From Comamonadaceae bacterium (GTDB lineage Bacteria > Pseudomonadota > Gammaproteobacteria > Burkholderiales > Burkholderiaceae_C), in assembly GCA_021299875.1 (NCBI GenBank), contig JAJTEW010000008.1, positions 434,001-498,000 on the forward strand: DNA of 64,000 nucleotides, written 5' to 3'. Position 1 is the stretch's first letter. Each line of letters starts with the position of its first letter. The translations under genes were made by a program, and so were the position numbers. The notes below the pieces were generated by a model. The model had not been told where the DNA came from and made no database searches. It saw only the letters and a list, made by a program, of their open reading frames with translations. This document shows positions 1 through 8,980 of this stretch, in pieces.

Positions 1-591
1 CCCATGCTGCTCAGCCAATCGCACAAATTCGTGCACACCATACGGGCTTTCATTGGACAAGCCGATGTAGCGCACCTTGCCCGCCTTGACCAACTTGGAC
101 AGGGCTTCGAGCTGCTCGTGGATCGAGGTGACCGACTTTTCTTTGGTGGGGTCAAAGTAGGTCATGCCAAACACCGGCACATGGCGCTCGGGCCAATGGA
201 TTTGGTACAGGTCGATCACATCGGTTTGCAGGCGACGCAAACTGGCATCGCAAGAATTCAGGATGTCTTGCCCTGTCATGCCGGAACCCTCACGGACCCA
301 GGGCATGCCACGCGAGGGGCCGGCCACTTTGGTGGCCAGCACCAACTTTTGCCGAACACCGGGGTTTTTGGCGAACCAGTTGCCGATGTAGATTTCGGTG
401 AAACCACAAGTGTCTGCGGTGGTGGGCACGGCATAAATCTCGGCGGTGTCGATGAAGTTGATGCCGGCATCCAGCGAGCGGTCCAGGATGGCGTGCGAAT
501 CGGCTTCGTTGACCTGCTGGCCAAAGGTCATGGTGCCCAGGCAAATGGGGGTGACGTGTAAATCGGATGGTCCGAGCTGAACGGTTTTCAT
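1..591 (-). CDS. Aldo/keto reductase (3' end cut by window edge)
   Basis: NAD(P)H-dependent aldo/keto reductase, probably cytosolic; substrate unknown. The minus frame opens at the ATG at 591 (MKTVQLGPSDLHVTPICLG) and stays open to base 1, so 197 N-terminal residues are visible and the C-terminus lies outside the window. The family tetrad is present: Asp and Tyr in NFIDTAEIY, Lys in LVLATKVAG and His in LYQIHWPE. The text resembles the Tas branch. A second, different aldo/keto reductase sits at 39531-40526. The acyl-CoA synthetase ends about 80 bp upstream on the same strand, so co-transcription is possible. Confidence 0.9.
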   Translation of the reverse strand, partial: MKTVQLGPSDLHVTPICLGTMTFGQQVNEADSHAILDRSLDAGINFIDTAEIYAVPTTADTCGFTEIYIGNWFAKNPGVRQKLVLATKVAGPSRGMPWVREGSGMTGQDILNSCDASLRRLQTDVIDLYQIHWPERHVPVFGMTYFDPTKEKSVTSIHEQLEALSKLVKAGKVRYIGLSNESPYGVHEFVRLAEQHG

Positions 592-671
592 GGTGTTTCC
601 TGTTGGGTGGTCATGTCGGCTGTTGCGTTCCAAACGCAGGCCTGGGGCAAATGGCCAGATTTTGTCACGCG

Positions 672-2453
672 TCACGCCTTTGCAGCGATCCGGGCTGTCG
701 CACGTGCTTCTTCCTGCAAGCGCAACACCCGGCGTTGCACCTTGCCCGTGGTGGTCATGGGCAGCTGTTCGATGAACTCGATCTCTTTGGGGTATTCGTA
801 AGGGGCCAGCAGGCCCTTCACATGGGCTTGCAGGTCGCGGCGCACCGCGTCGTCAAAGTCAGCTTGCTGCTCAGCTGAAGGCCGGCGAGCCAGCCAATCG
901 GGCGACAACACCACATAGGCCTTGACCACAGCACCCCGGTCAGCGTCGGGCTTGGGCACCACGGCGGCATTCTGCACGGCCGGGTGTTTGACCAAACAGT
1001 TTTCAATCTCACCCGGCCCGATGCGGTAACCGGCGGCTTTGAACATGTCGTCGGTGCGACCTTGGTACCAAAGGTAGCCATCCTCGTCCGCCACCGCCAT
1101 GTCGCCGGTGCGGCACCAGTTGCCCGTGTATTTGGCCTGAGTGGCTTTGACGTTGTTCCAGTAACCCAAAAAGAACACCGGATCGGGCTGACCGTGCACA
1201 TCGAATCGGTTCACCGCCACCTCGCCCGGTGTGCCGGGTGGGCACAAGCGCCCGGCTTCGTCAATGACCGCCACCAGGTGCCCTGGATAACCCTTGCCCA
1301 TGCTGCCGGGTTTGGCAGGCCACAAGCGGGTGCAATTGCCCACCACGTAATTGATCTCGGTCTGGCCAAACATCTCGTTCAATGTGACGCCCATTTGGGC
1401 TTGGCAGTAGCCAAACACCGCATCACCCACCGCCTCGCCCGCGCTCATCATGGCTTGCAGTTTCAAACGGTAGCGGGCTTTCACGTCGGGCACCGCCTTC
1501 ATCATGGCTTTGAGCGCTGTGGGGAACAAAAAGGTGTGTGTCACGCCGTGGCTTTGCAGGATCTCAAAGGCCAGTTCGGGGGAAAACCGCCCATTGAAGG
1601 CCACGATGGGCCGCCCAAAGAAAAGGCTGGGCAGCAAGGCGTCCATCAAGCCCCCGGTCCAAGCCCAGTCGGCCGGTGACCAGAACACCGCTTTTGAGGG
1701 CTGGCCAGCCTTGAAGGGGTCAAAGCCAAACCAGTTTTGGCTGCACACAAAACCCGTGAGATTCCCGATCAAAGCGCGATGGGGGATGAGTGCGCCCTTG
1801 GGGTTGCCGGTGGTGCCGCTGGTGTAAATCAGCACCGCCGGTTCTTCGGCCAGGGTGCTCACGGCTTTGAACGATGCGGCCTGGCTGGCCATGGCTTGCG
1901 CGTAATCCAGATCGGCCAGCGTCCCGGCCCGCCCCACACCGATCAGGATTTGCAAGCCAGCGCAATCAGGTCGGGCTTGCTGCAAGGCCTGCACGGTCGA
2001 TTCATCGCACACCGCCACCCGGGTCTGGCTGTCGTTGATGCGAAACGCCAGCGCCTCGGGGCCAAACAGCATGGACAGCGGCATGGCGACCGCGCCCATT
2101 TGCAAAACAGCCATGTAGGCCACCGCGGTTTCAAAGCGCTGCGGCATCACAATCGCCACCCGATCACCCCGCCGCACGCCCTGCGCTTGCAGAACCTGGC
2201 TTAATTGGTTGGCCGCTTTTTGCAACTGGCCAAAAGTCCAACTGCGCCCCAAGCCCTGCCCTGCCAAATGCTCACGAATGGCCGTGCGCCGCGCAGTGGC
2301 GGGCTGCGCAGCCCATTGGCCGCAGCAAGCCTGCGCCATGTTGAAGCGTTTGGGCACTTTCCAGCCAAAGCCCTGGTGGATGGCCTGGTAAGGGTCGGCA
2401 GTGTCTTGGGTTGGGTTGGGGACTTGGCGGTCCTGGTTGCGACTGACGCTCAT
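672..2453 (-). CDS. AMP-forming acyl-CoA synthetase
   Basis: Activates a carboxylic acid to its acyl-CoA through an acyl-adenylate (ANL superfamily). 593 residues. The phosphate-binding motif YTSGTTGNPKG is at about 210-220, the A5-type motif is FGQTE, the hinge region holds TGDMAVADEDGYLWYQGRTDD, and the catalytic Lys is in TTTGKVQRR near residue 571. The sequence looks like the acetyl/medium-chain acyl-CoA synthetase group; the substrate cannot be read from sequence. The start at 2453 has an AAGGAG ribosome site about 7 bases upstream. It is divergent from an alpha/beta hydrolase whose start is only 13-25 bp away. Confidence 0.93.
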   Translation of the reverse strand: MSVSRNQDRQVPNPTQDTADPYQAIHQGFGWKVPKRFNMAQACCGQWAAQPATARRTAIREHLAGQGLGRSWTFGQLQKAANQLSQVLQAQGVRRGDRVAIVMPQRFETAVAYMAVLQMGAVAMPLSMLFGPEALAFRINDSQTRVAVCDESTVQALQQARPDCAGLQILIGVGRAGTLADLDYAQAMASQAASFKAVSTLAEEPAVLIYTSGTTGNPKGALIPHRALIGNLTGFVCSQNWFGFDPFKAGQPSKAVFWSPADWAWTGGLMDALLPSLFFGRPIVAFNGRFSPELAFEILQSHGVTHTFLFPTALKAMMKAVPDVKARYRLKLQAMMSAGEAVGDAVFGYCQAQMGVTLNEMFGQTEINYVVGNCTRLWPAKPGSMGKGYPGHLVAVIDEAGRLCPPGTPGEVAVNRFDVHGQPDPVFFLGYWNNVKATQAKYTGNWCRTGDMAVADEDGYLWYQGRTDDMFKAAGYRIGPGEIENCLVKHPAVQNAAVVPKPDADRGAVVKAYVVLSPDWLARRPSAEQQADFDDAVRRDLQAHVKGLLAPYEYPKEIEFIEQLPMTTTGKVQRRVLRLQEEARATARIAAKA

Positions 2454-2466
2454 CGTGTGTCTCCTT

Positions 2467-3393
2467 ATGATCGAAAGTATGTACCAAGTTTTACGCGAAT
2501 CACAAAGCCAATGGGTGCCGCTGCGCGGCTGCCGTTACCACGTGCGCCAATGGGGCAAGGCCTCATCTGGTGGTGCACCACTTGTTTTGGCCCACGGTTG
2601 GATGGACGTGGCCGCTTCGTACCAGTTCATGGTCGACGCCTTCAGCGAGGCTTTTGTCAGCCAGCGACCCATCATCGCCATGGACTGGCGCGGCTATGGC
2701 CTGACCGAGACCCCGCCCACCGACAGCTATTGGTTCCCTGATTACCTGGCCGATCTGGACACCCTGCTCGACGCGCTCTACCCGGATCAAGCGATTGACC
2801 TGGTCGGCCACAGCATGGGCGGCAACGTGGTCATGATGTATGCGGGGACCCGCCCCGAGCGCATCCGCCGGCTGGTCAACCTCGAAGGCTTTGGCATGGC
2901 GGCTACCCAGCCTGTCCAAGCACCCAAGCGCATGGCCCAGTGGCTCGATGAGCTCAAAGCCCAACGCGCAGGGGACCACACGCTCAAAGCCTACCCCGAC
3001 GCCGCGGGTGTGGCGGCCCGCCTGATGAAGACCAACGCCCGCCTGGGTCAGGACAAAGCCGACTGGCTGGCCCAACACTGGGCTCAACCGGGCCCAGATG
3101 GCCATTGGCGCATCCTGGGCGACTCGGCGCACAAAGTCATCAACCCCTATCTGTTTCACCTTGAAGAAGCATTGGCCATGTACCGCCGCATCAGCGCCCC
3201 GGTTCTGGTGGTGGAAGCTTCTGACGACTCCCTCAGCCAGTGGTGGAAAGGCAAGTACACCTTGGCTGAGTTTCACGAACGCCTCCAATCGGTGCCCAAG
3301 CTGGAACAAGCCTTGATCGAAGATGCAGGACACATGCTGCAACACGACCAGCCCCAGGCTTTGGCTGCATTGCTTGAAAAATTTTTGAGCTGA
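2467..3393 (+). CDS. Alpha/beta hydrolase
   Basis: Alpha/beta-fold hydrolase of about 308 residues, cytosolic (no signal peptide), substrate unknown. The oxyanion-side HGWMD, the nucleophile elbow GHSMGG (catalytic Ser) and the C-terminal EDAGHMLQHDQP (catalytic His) are all present. The frame is open upstream to 2401, but the product family normally begins near the conserved QWVPLRG strand, so the ATG at 2467 or the one at 2479 is preferred; neither has a strong ribosome site. It is divergent from the acyl-CoA synthetase. That pairing hints at an ester or thioester pathway but does not prove it. Confidence 0.88.
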   Translation: MIESMYQVLRESQSQWVPLRGCRYHVRQWGKASSGGAPLVLAHGWMDVAASYQFMVDAFSEAFVSQRPIIAMDWRGYGLTETPPTDSYWFPDYLADLDTLLDALYPDQAIDLVGHSMGGNVVMMYAGTRPERIRRLVNLEGFGMAATQPVQAPKRMAQWLDELKAQRAGDHTLKAYPDAAGVAARLMKTNARLGQDKADWLAQHWAQPGPDGHWRILGDSAHKVINPYLFHLEEALAMYRRISAPVLVVEASDDSLSQWWKGKYTLAEFHERLQSVPKLEQALIEDAGHMLQHDQPQALAALLEKFLS

Positions 3394-3436
3394 GCCGCCA
3401 ATTACAATCGGCCACCTTCATTGACCACAGCCCACC

Positions 3437-3958
3437 ATGGAACTGCATAAAACACGGGTCATCCTCTGCGCATTGGCGCTGGCGGCCCTGCCCGCGCTGT
3501 CTCAAGAGACGCGGTATTGCCCGTCTTTTTTAGGTGTGAAGGGCGCCCCCGAACCGACGCACCGTGGCGAGATGACCTTTTCGCCTTACACCCACCACTG
3601 GAGCCACAACCCAGAGCACAAAAAAGTGGTTCTGTTGGCCATCGATGAGCAATTGCCTGGGGACCGTTTTTGTGGGGTGAGTTTTTTTAGCAACTCCTTT
3701 GGACAACCTTCGGTGTATGTTTACGCGGGTCAGCAATACAACCATCTGATGGGCATGCCCAAGCTGTTTGCCAAAGTCACCGCAGGCATCATGTATGGCT
3801 ATGTCGCTCCCTATGAAAACAAAGTGCCCTTGAATATCAATGGTTTCAACCCGGCGGTCATCCCCTCCCTGGGATACAAACTGAGCCAACACGACTCGGT
3901 TCAGGTCAAATTTTTAGGGGCAGCGGGCCTGATGTTCTCTTACGGCAGACAGTTTTAA
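3437..3958 (+). CDS. Small secreted, PagP-like outer-membrane beta-barrel protein
   Basis: 173 residues. An N-terminal signal peptide is clear (KTRVILCALALAALPALSQE). The mature part alternates aromatic and polar residues in beta-strand fashion and ends in YGRQF, a terminal Phe typical of Bam-dependent outer-membrane proteins. The spacing of SFFSNSFGQPSVYVYAG and VTAGIMYGY followed by PSLGYK resembles the PagP lipid A palmitoyltransferase fold, but I cannot confirm catalytic residues. Similar small betaproteobacterial proteins are often left hypothetical. It is 43 bp downstream of the hydrolase. The CDS is solid and the function tentative. Confidence 0.7.
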   Translation: MELHKTRVILCALALAALPALSQETRYCPSFLGVKGAPEPTHRGEMTFSPYTHHWSHNPEHKKVVLLAIDEQLPGDRFCGVSFFSNSFGQPSVYVYAGQQYNHLMGMPKLFAKVTAGIMYGYVAPYENKVPLNINGFNPAVIPSLGYKLSQHDSVQVKFLGAAGLMFSYGRQF

Positions 3959-4028
3959 GCTGTCCAACAGGGCCTGTTGACGCCCATCTCATGAGAAAAT
4001 GCTGGGTTTACCGCACCGGAGTTTCCCC

Positions 4029-5133
4029 ATGGACGCAGAACACATCAACCAAATCGGCGCCTCCCTCACAGACTTGACCGCTCGTACCCACGAGTTACGG
4101 GGGTATCTTTGACTACGATGCCAAATCTGAACGGCTGAGAACCGTCAACGCCTCACTCGAAGATCCATCGGTCTGGAACGACCCGAAAAAAGCCCAAGAA
4201 TTGGGCAAAGAGAAAAAAGCCCTGGACGGCGTGGTGGTGACCATCACCAACCTCACCAGTGAGTTGGCCGACAACCTTGAACTCTTTGAAATGAGCAAGG
4301 AAGAAGGCGATGACGAGGGCCTGATGACCATCGAAGCAGAAGCAGCCAAACTGACCGCGTTGGTGCAAGACCTTGAATTCAGACGCATGTTCCGCCATGA
4401 GGCCGATCCGCTGAACTGTTTTGTCGACATTCAGGCCGGCGCAGGCGGCACCGAAGCTTGCGACTGGGCCAGCATGCTGCTGCGCCAGTACATCAAGTAC
4501 GCCGAACGCAAGGGCTTCAAGGCCACCGTGGAAGACGAGACGCCGGGCGACACCGCTGGCATCAAGGGCGCGACCATCAAGATTGAAGGCGAATACGCCT
4601 TTGGCCTGTTGCGCACCGAAACCGGTGTGCACCGTTTGGTTCGCAAGAGCCCTTTCGACTCGTCGGGTGGCCGCCACACCTCGTTTGCCTCGCTGTTTGT
4701 GTACCCCGAAATCGACGACTCGATCGAGATCAACATCAACCCTTCTGATGTGCGCACCGACACCTTCAGAGCCAGCGGCGCGGGGGGGCAGCACATCAAC
4801 AAAACCGACTCGGCCGTGCGATTGACGCACATCCCCACTGGCATCGTGGTGCAGTGTCAGGACGGCCGAAGCCAGCACAGCAACCGCGACGTCGCTTGGC
4901 AGCGTTTGCGCTCGCGACTTTACGACTTTGAGATGCGCAAGCGTCTGGAAGAGCAGCAAAAGCTGGAAGACACCAAGACCGATGTGGGCTGGGGTCACCA
5001 AATCCGCAGTTATGTGCTGGACAACAGCCGCATCAAGGATTTGCGCACCAACGTCGAAATATCGGCCACCCAAAAGGTGCTCGATGGCGACCTCGATGCG
5101 TTCATCGAAGCCTCACTGAAACAAGGTCTCTGA
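4029..5133 (+). CDS. prfB: Peptide chain release factor 2, expressed by programmed +1 frameshift
   Basis: Recognises UGA and UAA stop codons and triggers peptide release in the cytosol. Translation starts at ATG 4029, reads 27 codons to CTT and meets an in-frame TGA at 4110-4112. A +1 slip on CTTT continues at GAC 4111 in the long frame. The slip site TAT CTT TGA C is preceded by a G-rich internal Shine-Dalgarno (CGGGGG), the classical autoregulatory signal: low RF2 favours the shift. The full product is 367 residues. It carries SPF at 207-209 (stop-codon recognition) and GGQ at 252-254 (catalysis), nearly the same positions as in E. coli. Confidence 0.97.
4098..4113 (+). promoter_or_regulatory. 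prfB programmed +1 frameshift site
   Basis: CGGGGGTATCTTTGAC: an internal anti-16S pairing site followed by the slippery CTT and the TGA stop. It makes RF2 synthesis sensitive to RF2 level. The zero frame ends here and the +1 frame carries the remaining 340 residues. Confidence 0.95.
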
Positions 5134-5166
5134 GCTGCTCAGACCTCAACCAAAACGGAGTTAGTG

Positions 5167-7878
5167 ATGCGTGAAGGACAATCCACCACGATCCACCGGG
5201 AAGCTTATGCGGCCCCGGCTTTCTGGATCGACACGGTCGACCTGACGTTCGACCTCGAACCCGCCAAAACCCGCGTGCTCAACAAGATGCGCCTGCGCCG
5301 CAACCCCGACGTAGCGGCGCAACCATTGCGCCTGGATGGCGAAGACCTCAACCTGGCCCGCGTGTTGGTCAATGGCGGTGGCACCTCGTTCAAAATGGAC
5401 GGCCATCGGCTGGTGCTGGAAAATTTACCGGAAGGCCACGAGCCCTTCGATCTGGAAATCTTCACGACTTGCAACCCCGAGAAAAACACCCAGCTGATGG
5501 GCTTGTACGTCAGCCAAGGGACCTTTTTCACGCAATGCGAGGCCGAGGGTTTTCGCCGCATCACCTATTTCCTGGACCGCCCGGACGTGATGGCCAGCTA
5601 CACCGTCACGCTGCGTGCCGACAAGACCAAGTACCCCGTGCTGCTGAGCAATGGCAACTTGGTTGAGCAAGGCACGTTGGAAGACGGACGCCACTTTGCC
5701 AAGTGGGTCGATCCGCACAAAAAACCCTGTTACCTGTTTGCCCTCGTCGCCGGTCAGCTGGTCGCACGCGAGCAACGCATCGTCAGCCGCAGCGGCAAAG
5801 AGCACTTGCTGCAGGTGTTTGTGCGCCCCGGCGATCTGGACAAGACCGAACACGCGATGAACTCCCTCATGGCCAGCGTGGCCTGGGACGAAGCGCGCTT
5901 TGGCCTGCCGCTGGACCTGGAGCGCTTCATGATCGTCGCCACCAGCGACTTCAACATGGGCGCGATGGAAAACAAGGGCCTGAACATCTTCAACACCAAG
6001 TACGTGTTGGCGAACCCGGCCACCGCCACCGACATGGATTTCGGCAACATCGAATCGGTCGTCGGCCACGAGTACTTCCACAACTGGACGGGTAACCGCA
6101 TCACCTGTCGCGACTGGTTTCAGCTCTCGCTCAAAGAGGGCCTGACGGTCTTTCGCGACCAGGAGTTCAGCCAGGACATGGCGGGCGACACCAGCGCCCG
6201 TGCCGTCAAACGCATTGAAGACGTGCGCGTGCTGCGCACAGTGCAGTTTGCCGAAGACGCCGGCCCCATGGCCCATCCGGTGCGTCCCGACAGCTATGTG
6301 GAGATCAACAACTTCTATACCGTCACCATCTACGAAAAAGGCTCTGAAGTCGTTCGCATGATGCAAACCCTGGTGACCACGCCCTCTGACCGCCTAGGCC
6401 GCGATGGCTTTGCCAAGGGCATAAAGCTTTACTTTGAGCGCCATGACGGCCAAGCTGTGACCTGCGACGACTTTGCGCAAGCCATTGCAGACGCCAACCC
6501 TGGCTCGGCCCTGGCGCAGAACCTGACGACTTTCAAACACTGGTACAGCCAGGCGGGTACGCCGCGCTTGCATGCGGTGGGCGAATACAACCCCACCGAG
6601 CGCAGCTATACCTTGACGCTCAGCCAAAGCTGCCCTTCGACCCCTGACCAAGAGCGCAAAGCGCCCTTTGTGATCCCCGTCACGCTGGGTCTGCTCAGCC
6701 GCGATGGCCAAGCCCTGCCGCTGCAACTGGCTGGCTCTGCAGACAGTGTGCTCGAGCAAACCCTGGTGCTCACAGAAGCCAGCGCCAGCTTCACCTTTGC
6801 CAACATGGACAGTGCCCCTGTGCCTTCATTCTTGCGAGCCTTCAGCGCCCCGGTGGTGCTCGAAGACGGTCTGAATGCAGAAGACCTGTTGATCTTGTTG
6901 GCCCACGACAGCGACCCCTTCAACCAATGGGAAGCCGGCCAGCGCCTGATGCTGCAAAGCGCTCTGGAGGCCATCCAACAGAACAAAGACCTGACGGGCT
7001 TGCCCGTGCTCTCCGAGGCCTTGGTGGCCGCACTGCGCGATGTGCTGCGTCACCCCAAGCTTGACGCGGCCTTCAAAGACCTGGCCCTCACGTTGCCGTC
7101 TGAAAACTACATCGCCGACCAACTGGACGTGGTGGACCCGCAACGCGTGCACGCCCTGCGCGAAACCATGCGCCTGCAACTGGCCACCGCCCTGCAAGCC
7201 GACTGGCAGTGGGCTTGGGACGCACACAAGCACAACGGGGCTTATTCCCCTGACGCCAAATCCAGCGGCCGCCGTGCCCTGGCTGGCCTGGCCATGACCA
7301 TGCTGTGCGTGGCCGCCTTGCACAACAGCGATGACGTCACACCGACACGCGTGTTCCAGCAGTTCAAGGATGCGGGCAACATGACCGACCGCTTCAATGC
7401 CTTGTCGGCTCTGGTCGTCAGCGGCCATGCCTTGGCGCAAGATGCCCTGGCCTTGTTTCACAAAATGTTCCTGCACGAAGCGCTGGTGATCGACAAATGG
7501 TTTGCCCTGCAAGCGGGCGCACCTGACCGTGCAGGCGACGTGCTGCCTCGTGTGCGCCAACTCATGCAACATACCGACTTCAGCCTGCGCAACCCCAACC
7601 GCGCGCGCAGCCTGATCTTCAGCTACTGCAGCGCCAATCCGGCCGGCTTTCACCGCGCCGATGCGGCAGGCTATGTGTACTGGAGCGAACAGGTGCTGGC
7701 GCTGGATGCCATCAACCCGCAAGTGGCCGCACGTCTGGCACGCGCCATGGACCGCTGGAGCCGATTGGCCGAGCCCTACCGCAGCGCGGCCAAAGTTGCC
7801 ATCGAGCGCGTGGCGGCCAAAGCAGACCTGTCAAACGATGTGCGTGAGGTGATCGGCCGCGCCCTGAGCAGCACCTGA
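5167..7878 (+). CDS. pepN: Aminopeptidase N (M1 family)
   Basis: Zinc aminopeptidase that removes N-terminal residues from peptides in the cytosol. 903 residues, a little longer than E. coli PepN. The exopeptidase motif GAMEN is at 265-269. The zinc site HEYFH is at 301-305, with the third ligand Glu at 324 in LKEGLTVF; these numbers fall four residues from the E. coli enzyme. The C-terminal alpha-helical region is complete. ATG 5167 is preferred over GTG 5164 because a GGAG lies 6 bases upstream. It follows prfB by 33 bp and precedes fbp by 15 bp, so pepN-fbp are probably co-transcribed. Confidence 0.96.
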   Translation: MREGQSTTIHREAYAAPAFWIDTVDLTFDLEPAKTRVLNKMRLRRNPDVAAQPLRLDGEDLNLARVLVNGGGTSFKMDGHRLVLENLPEGHEPFDLEIFTTCNPEKNTQLMGLYVSQGTFFTQCEAEGFRRITYFLDRPDVMASYTVTLRADKTKYPVLLSNGNLVEQGTLEDGRHFAKWVDPHKKPCYLFALVAGQLVAREQRIVSRSGKEHLLQVFVRPGDLDKTEHAMNSLMASVAWDEARFGLPLDLERFMIVATSDFNMGAMENKGLNIFNTKYVLANPATATDMDFGNIESVVGHEYFHNWTGNRITCRDWFQLSLKEGLTVFRDQEFSQDMAGDTSARAVKRIEDVRVLRTVQFAEDAGPMAHPVRPDSYVEINNFYTVTIYEKGSEVVRMMQTLVTTPSDRLGRDGFAKGIKLYFERHDGQAVTCDDFAQAIADANPGSALAQNLTTFKHWYSQAGTPRLHAVGEYNPTERSYTLTLSQSCPSTPDQERKAPFVIPVTLGLLSRDGQALPLQLAGSADSVLEQTLVLTEASASFTFANMDSAPVPSFLRAFSAPVVLEDGLNAEDLLILLAHDSDPFNQWEAGQRLMLQSALEAIQQNKDLTGLPVLSEALVAALRDVLRHPKLDAAFKDLALTLPSENYIADQLDVVDPQRVHALRETMRLQLATALQADWQWAWDAHKHNGAYSPDAKSSGRRALAGLAMTMLCVAALHNSDDVTPTRVFQQFKDAGNMTDRFNALSALVVSGHALAQDALALFHKMFLHEALVIDKWFALQAGAPDRAGDVLPRVRQLMQHTDFSLRNPNRARSLIFSYCSANPAGFHRADAAGYVYWSEQVLALDAINPQVAARLARAMDRWSRLAEPYRSAAKVAIERVAAKADLSNDVREVIGRALSST

Positions 7879-7893
7879 ACCCAAGGATTCCCC

Positions 7894-8901
7894 ATGAGCA
7901 GCAACATTTCCCTGTCCCGCTACCTGGTGGAGCAGCAACGCGACAAAGGTCACATCCCGGCCGATTTGCGCCTGCTGCTTGAAGTGGTGGCCCGCGCCTG
8001 CAAAAGCATCAGCCACGCCGTGAACAAAGGCGCTTTGGGCGGTGTGCTCGGCAGCACCGAAAGCGAAAACGTGCAAGGTGAAGTGCAAAAAAAGCTCGAC
8101 ATCATCGCCAATACGGTGCTGCTCGAGGCCAACGAATGGGGTGGACACCTGGCCGCCATGGCCAGCGAGGAAATGGACAGCATCTACCTGGTGCCCAACC
8201 GTTATCCGCAAGGCGAGTACCTGCTGCTGTTTGATCCACTTGATGGCTCATCCAACATCGACGTCAACGTCAGCATCGGCACCATCTTCAGCGTACTCAA
8301 AAAAACTGAGGGTGGGCAGGGTGTCACCGAACAAGACTTTTTGCAACCCGGCAAGAACCAGGTGGCAGCAGGTTACTGCGTGTACGGTCCACAAACCACG
8401 CTGGTACTGACAGTGGGCGATGGTGTGGTCATGTTCACCTTGGACCGGGAACAAGGCTCCTTTGTGCTCACCCAAGAAAACGTGCAAGTGCCTGCCGACA
8501 CCAAAGAGTTCGCCATCAACATGAGCAACATGCGCCACTGGGACGAACCCGTGCGCCGCTACATCGACGAATGCCTGCAGGGCAAGGATGGTCCTCGCGG
8601 CAAGGACTTCAACATGCGCTGGATCGCCAGCATGGTGGCCGATGTGCACCGCATCCTCACGCGTGGCGGTGTCTTCATGTACCCCTGGGACAAGCGCGAG
8701 CCGCACAAAGCTGGCAAGCTGCGCTTGTTGTACGAAGCCAACCCCATGAGCTGGCTGATCGAGCAAGCGGGTGGCGCCTCAACCAATGGCAAGCAACGCA
8801 TTCTGGACCTGCAACCGGGCCAACTGCACGAACGCGTGAGCGTGGTGCTGGGCTCCAAAAACGAAGTCGATCGCGTGACGCAATACCACACCCAAAAGTA
8901 A
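7894..8901 (+). CDS. fbp: Class 1 fructose-1,6-bisphosphatase
   Basis: Hydrolyses fructose 1,6-bisphosphate to fructose 6-phosphate in gluconeogenesis. 335 residues, normal for the class 1 (FBPase I) family. The metal- and phosphate-binding motif DPLDGSSN is at 114-121, and [20 protein letters not shown] near the C-terminus forms part of the substrate site. It starts 15 bp after pepN, and an intrinsic terminator follows at 8927. With no PTS or glycolysis genes nearby, the context says little beyond general gluconeogenic growth on organic acids. Confidence 0.96.
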   Translation: MSSNISLSRYLVEQQRDKGHIPADLRLLLEVVARACKSISHAVNKGALGGVLGSTESENVQGEVQKKLDIIANTVLLEANEWGGHLAAMASEEMDSIYLVPNRYPQGEYLLLFDPLDGSSNIDVNVSIGTIFSVLKKTEGGQGVTEQDFLQPGKNQVAAGYCVYGPQTTLVLTVGDGVVMFTLDREQGSFVLTQENVQVPADTKEFAINMSNMRHWDEPVRRYIDECLQGKDGPRGKDFNMRWIASMVADVHRILTRGGVFMYPWDKREPHKAGKLRLLYEANPMSWLIEQAGGASTNGKQRILDLQPGQLHERVSVVLGSKNEVDRVTQYHTQK

Positions 8902-8926
8902 AACCGCCGGGCCATCCTGATACGAG

Positions 8927-8960
8927 AAAGCCCTGCATCTCTCGCGATTCAGGGCTTTTC
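8927..8960 (+). terminator. Intrinsic terminator after fbp
   Basis: Perfect 9-bp stem AAAGCCCTG / CAGGGCTTT (8927-8935 with 8950-8958), 14-nt loop, followed by a short T run. It lies between the convergent fbp and NYN genes and may serve both strands, though the T run is better on plus. Confidence 0.8.
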
Positions 8961-8980
8961 CAATTTCAGACGAACTGCGT

